A stretch of 46,682 bases of DNA from an uncultured Clostridia bacterium. Lineage in GTDB: Bacteria; Bacillota; Clostridia; Oscillospirales; Acutalibacteraceae. The position numbers and the translations under genes were made by a program. The stretch is from positions 1 through 46,682 of the forward strand of contig CALFTN010000061.1 in the NCBI GenBank assembly GCA_937916395.1, in the 5' to 3' direction. Below the pieces are notes generated by a model that worked only from the letters and a program-made list of their open reading frames with translations, was not told the origin of the DNA and did no database searches. Shown here in pieces: positions 33,520 to 41,481 of the stretch. The first letter of the stretch is position 1. The number at the start of each line of letters is the position of its first letter.

Positions 33520-34353
33520 ATGTTTAAGATTGGTTGTCATTTATCAAGTTCTGGCGGTTATCTCGCTATGGGAAAGGAAGCGGTAAGAATTGGTGCTAAT
33601 GCATTTCAGTTCTTTACACGTAACCCACGTGGTGGTGCCGCAAAGCCACTTGATTTGGCTGATATTAATGCTTTTAATGAATACAGAAGAGAAAATAATA
33701 TTATTTCAGTTTTAGCCCATGCACCTTACACAATGAATGCTTGTGCTAAAGATGAGGGGCTTCGTGAGTTCGCTAAAAATACTATGCTTGACGATATTAT
33801 GAGACTTGACAATGTTGATGGTGCAATGTATAATTTCCACCCTGGTAGTCATGTTAGTCAAGGCGTTGAGGTTGGTATTGAATATATTTCTTCAATGCTT
33901 AATGAAGTAATAAAAGAAGACCAGAAAACTATTATTTTGCTTGAAACAATGGCAGGTAAGGGCAGTGAAGTCGGCAGAAGCTTTGAAGAAATAAAAGCTA
34001 TTATTGATAAGGTTAGTATTAATCATAAGTTGGGTGTTTGCCTTGACACTTGCCATGTTTATGACGGTGGCTACGATATTGTAAATGATTTAGATAATGT
34101 TTTAAATCAATTTGACGAAATAATCGGTCTTGATAGATTGAAGGCAATTCATTTAAATGATACAAAAAATCCATTCGAGAGTCACAAAGACAGACACGAA
34201 AAAATAGGCGATGGTTTTTTAGGTATAGAAGCTATTACAAGAATTATAAATCACCCTAAGTTAAAAGAATTACCTTTTTTCTTAGAAACCCCTAATGATA
34301 TAGATGGTTACGAAAGAGAAATCGCTCTTTTAAAAACACTTTATAAATGTTAA
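33520..34353 (+). CDS. nfo: Endonuclease IV
   Basis: 277 residues, normal length. Base-excision repair AP endonuclease with a trinuclear zinc TIM barrel. Landmarks: 'IGCHLSSSGGYLAMG' at the start, 'FFTRNPRG', 'HAPYTMN', 'CLDTCHVYDGGYD' and 'IHLNDTKNPFESHKDRHEKIG' carrying zinc ligands. The TAGGAG site is directly after the terminal inverted repeat of the structured insert, so that structure could affect its translation. Confidence 0.95.
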   Translation: MFKIGCHLSSSGGYLAMGKEAVRIGANAFQFFTRNPRGGAAKPLDLADINAFNEYRRENNIISVLAHAPYTMNACAKDEGLREFAKNTMLDDIMRLDNVDGAMYNFHPGSHVSQGVEVGIEYISSMLNEVIKEDQKTIILLETMAGKGSEVGRSFEEIKAIIDKVSINHKLGVCLDTCHVYDGGYDIVNDLDNVLNQFDEIIGLDRLKAIHLNDTKNPFESHKDRHEKIGDGFLGIEAITRIINHPKLKELPFFLETPNDIDGYEREIALLKTLYKC

Positions 34354-34361
34354 TAAAAAGT

Positions 34362-34388
34362 AACAAATAATTAAGAATTTGTTTTTTT
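34362..34388 (+). terminator. Terminator of nfo
   Basis: A short AACAAAT/ATTTGTT stem followed by T5. Confidence 0.5.
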
Positions 34389-34389
34389 A

Positions 34390-34418
34390 TTGAAAAAAGC
34401 AATTGCTTGTGGTATTAT
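34390..34418 (+). promoter_or_regulatory. Promoter of the prepilin gene
   Basis: TTGAAA (34390-34395), 17-base spacer, TATTAT (34413-34418), 20 bases before the start codon. Confidence 0.65.
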
Positions 34419-34438
34419 GAAGTTTAGAGGTGAAAATT

Positions 34439-35038
34439 ATGAAGTTTTTAAATAGTAAAAAAGGCTTCACATTAGCCGAAATAATGATAGTTGTTGTTAT
34501 AATGGGTATTTTAGCTGCAGTAGCAATTCCTACTTATACTGGTGTGTCTAAGAACAGAAAAATAGACGATTGCATTATGAACAGATTAACTATTTCAACT
34601 GTTGTTCAGGAAGCTATGAATGGTATGCTTGACAATGGTAAGAAGCAAGATAAAATATATATGAATAACGCGATAAATGTGTATGAGATTCCAGCAAGCA
34701 ACGCAGGTGATGATCCTAATACTGAAGAGGATGATTATGTATCTCCATTTCCAGCAGAGTATTGGGGTAAGTCTTGTATTAAATTAACCGACTGCACATT
34801 AGGTGATATTCGTGGTGGCTACAGAACAAGTGGCGATTATGATGATGGTTGTGATGCGGGTAGATTTTTAAAGCGACAAGATTTAGCGGAAAGAAAGTTT
34901 ACTTCATATCTTGCAAATGGTGAAATACCACAATGTAAATTTGAAGAAGATGATGGAACTGAATATAATTACTATATTTTAGAAGATGGCACAGTAATAT
35001 GCGATTGTCCTGAATGTATTGAGGCAATGGACAATTGA
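34439..35038 (+). CDS. Type IV prepilin-like protein (orphan)
   Basis: 199 residues. A short Lys-containing leader is followed by the prepilin peptidase/N-methylation site 'KKGFTLAEIMIVVVIMGIL' with Glu at +5 of the mature protein, then a typical hydrophobic helix. The rest is soluble with at least nine Cys, ending in 'CDCPECIEAMDN', which suggests disulfides or metal binding. No pilus assembly ATPase, platform protein or peptidase gene is in the window. ATG 34439 has AGAGGTGA upstream; GTG 34430 lies inside that site. LCP follows after 41 bases. Confidence 0.85.
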   Translation: MKFLNSKKGFTLAEIMIVVVIMGILAAVAIPTYTGVSKNRKIDDCIMNRLTISTVVQEAMNGMLDNGKKQDKIYMNNAINVYEIPASNAGDDPNTEEDDYVSPFPAEYWGKSCIKLTDCTLGDIRGGYRTSGDYDDGCDAGRFLKRQDLAERKFTSYLANGEIPQCKFEEDDGTEYNYYILEDGTVICDCPECIEAMDN

Positions 35039-35079
35039 TAGTATATAATCAATAACATATAAAGAAAGAAGATTACGAA

Positions 35080-36357
35080 ATGGCTAAAAATGATAAGATG
35101 AAGAAGTCAAACCAAAGGGTTTCTCAGACTCAGGAAGTAAATAGGTCTGTAAAATCAAGAGGTTCTGATAAACAAAAATCAAATATTGGTACGAAGCCAG
35201 GGTTAACTAAATCTGCTAAAACAGCTAAAGGAAAGAAAAAACAAGGCAAAAAAATTGCTCTTATTGTTGTTTCTTTAATTCTTGTTGTGGCTATTGCAGC
35301 AGGTGCTACGGTATTCTTTAAATTTCAAGAAGCAAAGAAACCAGAAAATATGGTTAAGGATACCATGGTTTATGACTTTGATGGTGATGAAACAATTCCA
35401 GATAAGTTGTCTTCTGACCCTGTTTTTGATACTATTTACGAAGAAACAGCAGCAAGCTTTAAGGCAGCTCTTAAGGATTGGGCAACAAATGGTGGCGACA
35501 TCATGTATGACGATGATGTTATTAATGTTTTGTGCTGTGGTGTTGACACAAGAAATCCAAATGCTATTGCAGGTCTTACAGATACGATTCTTATTTTATC
35601 TATCAATAAAGATACAAGAACAATAACTCTTTCTTCAATTATGCGTGACTCTTTTGCATACATTGCAAACCCAGATGGTAATGGCGGTACATTCAATAAG
35701 ATAAATGCTGCTTTCCCATTCTATGGTGTAAAAGGTCTTATTCCAGCAGTTGAAAATAACTTTAAAATCAGAATTGACGGCTATGCACTTATTAACTTTG
35801 CACTTTTTAAGGCTGCTATTGATGAGTTGGGTGGCGTTACAGTTCCTGTTATGCAGTACGAAGCTGATTATATGAATTCGAACTATGAGAACTGTAGTAT
35901 TGAAGCAGGTAATGCTGTAAGATTAACTGGTGACGAAGCACTTGCTTTCTGCCGTAGCCGTAAATGTGACAACGATGGTGACGTAAGCAGAACACGACGT
36001 CAACGTCAGGTTGTTATGTCTGTTCTTCAGGAATGTAGAAATATTGAACTTTCTGAAGTTGATGATTATGTAACAGACTTCTTGCCTTATTTACAAACAA
36101 GTTATTCAGCAACAGATGTTTTAAAATTAGGTACATCAGCTGTAAAAGAGGGTTGGGCTTATTATCAGTTCCAACAAGTGTTGGCTCCTTGTGATGATGC
36201 GCTTAAAGGTGTTAGTGGTTCAATGTGGTATTGGGCAGTTGACTACCCACTTGCAGCACAAACACTCCAAAAAGCAATTTATGGTAAAACAAATATTGAA
36301 TTATCAAGTGACAGAATTACAGCAATTCAGTTGCTTACAAGATATGGTGAGCGTTAA
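35080..36357 (+). CDS. LCP (LytR-CpsA-Psr) family glycopolymer transferase
   Basis: 425 residues. A Lys-rich cytoplasmic N terminus (1-52) and one TM helix (~53-75) precede the extracellular LCP domain from ~140: 'INVLCCGVDTR', 'LTDTILILSINKD', 'LSSIMRDSFAYI' (catalytic Arg/Asp region), and 'FCRSRKCDNDGDVSRTRRQRQV' (polyprenyl-phosphate and catalytic Arg region, quoted as CRSRKCDNDGD). These enzymes attach wall teichoic acids or capsular glycans to peptidoglycan. It is followed after 3 bases by the UPF0340 gene, so co-transcription is likely. Confidence 0.9.
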   Translation: MAKNDKMKKSNQRVSQTQEVNRSVKSRGSDKQKSNIGTKPGLTKSAKTAKGKKKQGKKIALIVVSLILVVAIAAGATVFFKFQEAKKPENMVKDTMVYDFDGDETIPDKLSSDPVFDTIYEETAASFKAALKDWATNGGDIMYDDDVINVLCCGVDTRNPNAIAGLTDTILILSINKDTRTITLSSIMRDSFAYIANPDGNGGTFNKINAAFPFYGVKGLIPAVENNFKIRIDGYALINFALFKAAIDELGGVTVPVMQYEADYMNSNYENCSIEAGNAVRLTGDEALAFCRSRKCDNDGDVSRTRRQRQVVMSVLQECRNIELSEVDDYVTDFLPYLQTSYSATDVLKLGTSAVKEGWAYYQFQQVLAPCDDALKGVSGSMWYWAVDYPLAAQTLQKAIYGKTNIELSSDRITAIQLLTRYGER

Positions 36358-36360
36358 GTT

Positions 36361-36912
36361 ATGGAATTTATAGCGAATGTAACAGCTCAGCTTGAAAAAA
36401 TCGCAGAAGAATTAATAGAAAAAGCAAAATTAACAACCAACGACATTGTTGTCGTTGGTTGCTCTTCAAGTGAAATTCTTGGCGACAATATGGGTACAAA
36501 TTCGAGTCCTGAGCTTGGTGAAAAGGTTTTTTTAGCACTTAATAAGGTTTTTAAAGAGAAGGGCATTTTTATTGCTGCTCAATGCTGTGAGCATTTAAAT
36601 AGAGCAATAATAGTTGAAAAGTCTGCTGTGCCTAATTCAGAATATGTTAATGTAGTTCCTGTTCCCAAAGCAGGGGGCTCATTTGCAACTGCTGCTTATA
36701 AATATTTAGAAAATCCAGTTGCAGTAGAATGTATAAGGGCAGATGCAGGTATTGATATTGGTGGCGTTTTGATTGGTATGCATTTGAAAAATGTTGCAGT
36801 GCCAGTTAAGCTTTCAGAAAAAAGTATAGGTAACGCAGTACTTTTAGCAGCACGAACAAGACCAAAGTTTATTGGTGGCGTGAGAGCGAACTATAATGAA
36901 AAGTTGATATAA
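36361..36912 (+). CDS. UPF0340/TIGR01440 family protein (YwlG-like)
   Basis: 183 residues, full family length. Landmarks: 'IVVVGCSSSEILG' near residue 30, 'CCEHLNRAIIVE' (~80), 'VPVPKAGGSFATAA' (~102), and the C-terminal 'RTRPKFIGGVRANY'. The family is conserved in Firmicutes with an unclear function. It begins 3 bases after the LCP stop. Confidence 0.88.
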   Translation: MEFIANVTAQLEKIAEELIEKAKLTTNDIVVVGCSSSEILGDNMGTNSSPELGEKVFLALNKVFKEKGIFIAAQCCEHLNRAIIVEKSAVPNSEYVNVVPVPKAGGSFATAAYKYLENPVAVECIRADAGIDIGGVLIGMHLKNVAVPVKLSEKSIGNAVLLAARTRPKFIGGVRANYNEKLI

Positions 36913-36948
36913 AAAAATCAGTTGCAGTTTTTCTGCAACTGATTTTTT
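36912..36948. terminator. Bidirectional terminator (UPF0340 / Gfo-Idh-MocA)
   Basis: A perfect 16-bp stem (36912-36927 with 36933-36948) with a T5 loop, ending in T6 on each strand. Confidence 0.85.
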
Positions 36949-36955
36949 ATATTGA

Positions 36956-38104
36956 TTAGATTTCTGGAATTTCAATTGTAACTTCTCTACCTAAATCTGA
37001 TGAACGTGCAATACCATCAATAATTGCCTGATTGTAAATAATCTGGCTTGAAGGAACTGGAGAAGGAAGATTGAATTCAATAGCATCAATGAATGAACGG
37101 ATTTTCTTGTCGAAGTTATCTTCGTCGTTGTTACATTCTGGAATTACTGTTTCAACACATTCGCCAGCAATGTTGTGGTAAATTGTCATTGGTCCACCAA
37201 TTGAACCGTTCCAACACTCTGTTGAAGGAATTCTAAGACCACCTTCTGTACCCATAATGATTGTGTCACCAGGAGTGTCGCAGTGCATTGCCCATGCAAT
37301 TCTGAAGTCGAGAACAATGTCGTTTTCAAGACGGATGTATGCAGCAGCGAAGTCATCAACACCGAAAACCTCTGTGTATTCTGGCTTTTGGAGATATTCT
37401 GGCTTTTTACCGAAGAGACCAGCTTTAAAGCCTGTAACTGTAAGTGGCTTTGGATAGCCAATAGCGTTAAGTACCATATCGAGTGAATAACAACCGATAT
37501 CACCTAAAGCACCAAGCCCTGCAGTATCTTCCTGAATGAATGAAGTACCAAAAGGTGTTGGAATACCCATTCTTCTGCCGCCACCGGTCTGGATATAATA
37601 AATTTTACCAAGAACACCACTTTCGCAGATTTTCTTAACCATTTTCATGTTTTCATCAAAGCGTGGCTGGAAACCGATTGAAAGGATTTTGCCACTCTTC
37701 TTTTCTGCTTTGCAGATTTCAACAGCTTCTTCTAATGTAACACACATTGGTTTTTCAAGAAGAACATGAACACCATGTTCAAGTGCATAAATAGCACAAG
37801 GTGCATGCTGTCTGTTGTAAGTACAAATAGAAACAGCATCAAGGTCTTTTTCGTTGTCGATAAGCTCTCTGTCACTGTTGTAATATTTAGCACCTTCAAT
37901 ACCACATTGCTTTGCGAATGCTTCTGCCTTACCAGGTATAATATCAGCCAAAGCAACGATTTCTACATCGTCACATTTCATATAGCTATTAGCATGTGCT
38001 TCTGCAATCCAACCACAGCCGATGATACCTACTTTGATTTTTTTGCCTGTGTATACTCTTTCTTCTGTTTGCTTTTCTTTAAAAGCATCTAATATACTTG
38101 CCAT
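36956..38104 (-). CDS. Gfo/Idh/MocA family sugar oxidoreductase (third copy)
   Basis: 382 residues. After ~30 extra N-terminal residues comes the Rossmann motif 'VGIIGCGWIAEAHANS'; the catalytic motif is 'LEKPMCVT' (~residue 120), and 'LGDIGCYSLDMV' (~205) has Cys-Tyr where many relatives have His. ATG 38104 is placed by AGGAGG 7 bases upstream; the longer reading start is unsupported. It is divergent from the GH110-like gene, so the two may serve the same glycan. Confidence 0.87.
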   Translation of the reverse strand: MASILDAFKEKQTEERVYTGKKIKVGIIGCGWIAEAHANSYMKCDDVEIVALADIIPGKAEAFAKQCGIEGAKYYNSDRELIDNEKDLDAVSICTYNRQHAPCAIYALEHGVHVLLEKPMCVTLEEAVEICKAEKKSGKILSIGFQPRFDENMKMVKKICESGVLGKIYYIQTGGGRRMGIPTPFGTSFIQEDTAGLGALGDIGCYSLDMVLNAIGYPKPLTVTGFKAGLFGKKPEYLQKPEYTEVFGVDDFAAAYIRLENDIVLDFRIAWAMHCDTPGDTIIMGTEGGLRIPSTECWNGSIGGPMTIYHNIAGECVETVIPECNNDEDNFDKKIRSFIDAIEFNLPSPVPSSQIIYNQAIIDGIARSSDLGREVTIEIPEI

Positions 38105-38391
38105 AATTTTCCTCCTAATCTGCAATAGGCAGATAAATTTTACATATAAAGATTACCACAATATAAAGCTACTTTCAATAGAAAAACCAATTTTCCTGAA
38201 AGAAATAATTCACAAATAAACACTATATATTGTGTACTATATGACGAAAAATGCAAATATAGACAATTGGTGGGATTGTGAAAATTTAATGTTAACAATT
38301 TGTTCACATTTTTGCAACAAAATAGTAGTAACCAAAAGTTACTATATACTTGCCAATACGAGTACGCAAGAGAGCAATCTCTTCTATTCAA

Positions 38392-38426
38392 GAAAAAGTC
38401 CGTCGCAAGGTGCGACGGACTTTTTC
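38392..38426. terminator. Strong hairpin terminator upstream of the GH110-like gene
   Basis: A perfect 16-bp GC-rich stem GAAAAAGTCCGTCGCA (38392-38407) with its complement (38411-38426), 3-base loop, T-rich on both strands. No gene ends here, so it terminates an unseen transcript or marks the end of a small RNA from 38250-38392. Otherwise 38105-38446 holds nothing that I can support. Confidence 0.65.
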
Positions 38427-38446
38427 TTTTTATTTCTTAAATGATA

Positions 38447-38475
38447 TTGCAATTTATTTTTATTTATTATATTAT
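38447..38475 (+). promoter_or_regulatory. Probable promoter of the GH110-like gene
   Basis: TTGCAA (38447-38452), 17-base spacer, TATTAT (38470-38475). Confidence 0.5.
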
Positions 38476-38523
38476 AAATCCTGCATAAAAGTATACCAAT
38501 CAAACAAATGGCAGGTGAAAAAG

Positions 38524-40179
38524 GTGGTAATTTACCCAGATTCGTTTAATATAAAGCCAGATACAGAAGTAACTGTTAATTTTACTAATCTTCTGAATAC
38601 AGCATCTGAAAATGCAAAATCAAAGAGCCTTTTGTTAGAAAAGGGAAATTATGTTTTTTTAAGTAAATATGCTCAAGAGAGAGAGCTTTATATAACAAAC
38701 ACTATTGCGGATAAGGAATACAGTGAAACAGATAAAAAACACATTCATAAAATTGCATTGGATTTAAAGGGCATTAATGACCTTGAAATCGATTTTAATA
38801 ATTCAACAATCATTATTGATGGTCAAATGACAAATATTGTTATTGAGAACTGTGAGAATATAACTTTAAAAAATCTATCTATTGAAACGGTTCAGCCCAA
38901 TGTTCATAAAATTACTATTTTAAAGGCTTCTCCATTTTATGTTACTTTTAAAATCGACGAAAGTAGTAATTACAAAGAAGAAAATGGTGAATATTATTGG
39001 TATGGAACAGATTATGTTTCGGCATTTACTGATAATAAAAATACAGGTGCGTGGATTCCAACTGGTAAACCATCTAATTATAGTCACCTCACAAAAAACG
39101 GTTCACACCCATTTTATGGGGTATCTTCTATTAAAGAAATTGCACCTAGGGTGTTTAAGGCTCGTTATATTGTGCCAAAAGACTTTGTTGAGGGTCAGAT
39201 TTTTTATATATTCCCTAAAGCAAGAAAAAATGTAGGAATTTTTATTGATGGCAGTAAAAATGTGAAGCTTCAGAATATAACACAGTGTTTCAATTATGGT
39301 CTTGGTGTGGTAGCTCAGAATTCAGAAGATATTGAACTTACAAGGCTTGACTTTTCACCAAGAGATGGGGCAGAGGTTGATTTTTGTTCGCTTGCTGATT
39401 TTATTTGTATCTCAATGTGTCGTGGTAAGGTAAGCGTAAAACAAAGTAACTTTAATTCCAGTGGATATGACTGTTGCAATGTTCATGGAATTTATTTTAA
39501 AGTTCTGGAAACAGATGGTGACACCGTAATATTGGGTTACAGTCATCGCAGAACCTTTGGCTTTAACCCTTTAAGAGTTAATGACATAATTAGCTTTATT
39601 GACCCAAAAACACTTTCGGAACTCGGTTCATCTAAAATTTTGCAAAGTGAAATGATTGACAGGTATCGTATAAAGTTAAAACTTTCAACAAGAAATAATC
39701 CTGTTGTAGCTGGTACTGTTGTAGAAGATGTTACAGCGTGTCCTGATTTCGAATTTAGTGATAATACTTTGAACAGAATTACAACACGTGGGTTGCTTGT
39801 TACTACAAGAGGTAAAATTTTAGTTGAAAACAATAAATTTTTGAATACTGGTATGAGTGGTATTTATGTTGCAAACGATGCATTAACTTGGCACGAGAGT
39901 GGTAAAGTAAAGTCTATGATGATAAGAGGCAACGCTTTTATGAATTGTGAAGAGAACTCAATTCTTATAGCGCCTGAAAATCGTAGATTTCAGGATTTTG
40001 TTCACGAAAATATTTATATTGAAAATAATCTTTTCGTTCTTAACGGTATTCCTGCTCTTAATGTGAATTCAACTAAAAATGTAGTAATGAAAAGCAATGT
40101 GTATAAAGGCAAGCCATCTTTTGGTAAATATGTTATTTCAAAAAATGTAGAAGGTATAACTTACGATATACCAAATTAA
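38524..40179 (+). CDS. GH110-like right-handed beta-helix glycosidase
   Basis: 551 residues from GTG 38524, placed by AGGTGA 5 bases upstream; GTG 38515 is an alternative, and the long upstream ORF extension crosses a terminator and is not coding. The repetitive beta-helix has segments typical of GH110 alpha-1,3-galactosidases: 'YGLGVVAQNSEDIELTRL', 'SLADFICISMCRGKV', 'CCNVHGIYFKV', 'RGLLVTTRGKILVENNKF' and 'WHESGKVKSMMIRGN'. GH110 enzymes remove terminal alpha-1,3-galactose, for example from blood-group B antigens. At the NVHG site the sequence is 'YDCCNVHG', whereas I recall two adjacent Asp in characterised members, so activity may differ. There is no signal peptide. Confidence 0.72.
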   Translation: MVIYPDSFNIKPDTEVTVNFTNLLNTASENAKSKSLLLEKGNYVFLSKYAQERELYITNTIADKEYSETDKKHIHKIALDLKGINDLEIDFNNSTIIIDGQMTNIVIENCENITLKNLSIETVQPNVHKITILKASPFYVTFKIDESSNYKEENGEYYWYGTDYVSAFTDNKNTGAWIPTGKPSNYSHLTKNGSHPFYGVSSIKEIAPRVFKARYIVPKDFVEGQIFYIFPKARKNVGIFIDGSKNVKLQNITQCFNYGLGVVAQNSEDIELTRLDFSPRDGAEVDFCSLADFICISMCRGKVSVKQSNFNSSGYDCCNVHGIYFKVLETDGDTVILGYSHRRTFGFNPLRVNDIISFIDPKTLSELGSSKILQSEMIDRYRIKLKLSTRNNPVVAGTVVEDVTACPDFEFSDNTLNRITTRGLLVTTRGKILVENNKFLNTGMSGIYVANDALTWHESGKVKSMMIRGNAFMNCEENSILIAPENRRFQDFVHENIYIENNLFVLNGIPALNVNSTKNVVMKSNVYKGKPSFGKYVISKNVEGITYDIPN

Positions 40180-40184
40180 AAAAC

Positions 40185-40216
40185 AAATCGGCAGATTTGA
40201 TTCTGCCGATTTTTTC
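40185..40216. terminator. Bidirectional terminator (GH110-like / DUF1540)
   Basis: An 11-bp stem AAATCGGCAGA (40185-40195) with TCTGCCGATTT (40202-40212), T-rich on both outer sides. Confidence 0.8.
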
Positions 40217-40218
40217 AG

Positions 40219-40380
40219 TTATCTTGCTTCGAATGATTGACAACAAGTGTTATCGCTTGTTTTTGCACAAGAGTTACAAGCGGTTACCTCAATTGCATTT
40301 TTTGTGCAGTAGTTGGCATCTTTGGAATGATATTTACAAGTGTCAACTGTGCAACCGATAGAATTGTTTTTGTTTTCCAT
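40219..40380 (-). CDS. DUF1540 family small Cys-rich protein
   Basis: 53 residues starting 'MENKNNSIGCTVDTCKYH', with Cys positions 10, 15, 25, 35, 38, 46 and 47. The CxxxxC...C layout is the DUF1540 pattern and probably binds a metal ion. The family is common in spore-forming Clostridia and has no established role. The start is supported by GGAGG 7-8 bases upstream. It lies divergent from the YkgJ-like gene, which also encodes a Cys-rich metal protein. Confidence 0.85.
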   Translation of the reverse strand: MENKNNSIGCTVDTCKYHSKDANYCTKNAIEVTACNSCAKTSDNTCCQSFEAR

Positions 40381-40467
40381 TTTTATTACCTCCATAGTTT
40401 TTGAGCGCTTTGTGCACTCTCAGATTTATTATGAACAAAAAAATAAAAAATAAACGAAAGGTTTTTT

Positions 40468-40956
40468 ATGAAAAAAGAAGAAGTTATTTTAAAATGCTAT
40501 AAAATTTTAGAAAATGAAACACCACTTGAATTTGATTGTGGAAAAATTTGTAAGAATAAATGCTGTAAGGGCGATGAAAATACAGGAATGCTTCTTTTTC
40601 CTGGAGAAGAAAAACTTATTGATGAAAATATGAAAGTAAGCGTTACAGAAAATGGTGACAAAATTGCTATTTGTAATGGGAGCTGTGACAGAAGTAAAAG
40701 GCCACTTTCTTGCAGAATTTATCCGTTTTTTCCATTAATTAAAGAGTTTCGTGGTAAAACGAGAATTAAAATCATTTTCGATTTAAGAGCAGATTGTCCT
40801 CTTAGTGGTGGGGATTATGAATTTAATAAAGAGTTTTTGCGCCGTCTTAAAAGAGTGGGTAAATATTTGTTGTTGAATGAAAAAACAGAGAAGATGTATA
40901 TTGATTTGTGTGATGATATGAGTGAACAAATCGAGCTGTTGAAGTTGTTGAGATGA
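40468..40956 (+). CDS. YkgJ-type CxxxCxxC metal-binding protein
   Basis: 162 residues. N-terminal 'FDCGKICKNKCCKGD' and internal 'CNGSCDRSKRPLSCRIYPFFP' plus 'RADCPL' form the Cys pattern of the YkgJ/UPF0153 zinc/iron-chelating family. The function is unknown. Its ribosome site is AAAGG; its stop codon is inside the left arm of the terminator. Confidence 0.82.
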   Translation: MKKEEVILKCYKILENETPLEFDCGKICKNKCCKGDENTGMLLFPGEEKLIDENMKVSVTENGDKIAICNGSCDRSKRPLSCRIYPFFPLIKEFRGKTRIKIIFDLRADCPLSGGDYEFNKEFLRRLKRVGKYLLLNEKTEKMYIDLCDDMSEQIELLKLLR

Positions 40957-40983
40957 TAAAATTTTGTCATCTCAAATTTTTTA
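40950..40983 (+). terminator. Terminator of the YkgJ-like gene
   Basis: GAGATGA (40950-40956) with TCATCTC (40967-40973), then AAATTTTTT. Confidence 0.65.
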
Positions 40984-40993
40984 AAAAAAAGTG

Positions 40994-41022
40994 TTGACAA
41001 ATTAAAAAAACACTGGTATACT
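40994..41022 (+). promoter_or_regulatory. Promoter of perR-rubrerythrin
   Basis: TTGACA (40994-40999), 17-base spacer, TATACT (41017-41022). Confidence 0.8.
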
Positions 41023-41028
41023 AATAAC

Positions 41029-41041
41029 AGTAATTATTACT
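41029..41041. promoter_or_regulatory. PerR/Fur-type operator candidate
   Basis: AGTAAT-T-ATTACT is a perfect 6-1-6 palindrome just downstream of the -10 box, within a wider TAATAA...TTATTA inverted repeat (41022-41039). The AT-rich 7-1-7-like form matches the PerR box style (TTATAATNATTATAA) loosely, and the position fits autorepression. Confidence 0.55.
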
Positions 41042-41064
41042 ACTTATTCAACGGAGGTGAGTGA

Positions 41065-41433
41065 ATGCGAAAATCAAGGCAGCGAGATGCAATTCTTGAT
41101 TATGTTAAGCTTTCTGTTGAACATCCTACTGCTGATATGGTATATGAAGCGGTGAAACAGTCAATACCAAATATAAGCCTTGGTACTGTTTACAGAAATT
41201 TAAACCAACTTGTAGATGAAGGTTTTATTACAGTAGTTGAAACGAGTGATAAAAAGGTTCATTATGAAGGTAACTTGAATGACCACATTCACTTACTTTG
41301 TAAAAATTGTTGTAATATTACTGATGTATTTATGCAAAATCAAGTGCCTGATGTGTTTAAAGAAACAGGGTTTCTTATTCAGTCACAAAAAACAGTTTAT
41401 TATGGCATTTGCAAAGAATGTCAGAATACATAG
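41065..41433 (+). CDS. perR: Fur-family regulator, PerR-like
   Basis: 122 residues. The N-terminal winged helix includes 'ISLGTVYRNLNQLVDEGFI' (recognition helix). 'DHIHLLCKNC' (~72-82) and 'CKEC' (~118) give the structural zinc CxxC pair and His ligands. The promoter-proximal palindrome and the downstream rubrerythrin argue for peroxide-responsive PerR rather than iron or zinc uptake regulators. The ribosome site GGAGGTGA lies 5 bases before the ATG. Confidence 0.85.
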   Translation: MRKSRQRDAILDYVKLSVEHPTADMVYEAVKQSIPNISLGTVYRNLNQLVDEGFITVVETSDKKVHYEGNLNDHIHLLCKNCCNITDVFMQNQVPDVFKETGFLIQSQKTVYYGICKECQNT

Positions 41434-41481
41434 ATAATTTTTTATCTATAATATATTATTTATATGAAGGAGTTTTTAATT

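Noticed and set aside
38276..38313. TTGTGAAAATTT...TTGTTCACA resembling a Rex operator
   Set aside because: The spacing and half-site order do not match the TTGTGAA-N4-TTCACAA form; it is AT-rich chance similarity.
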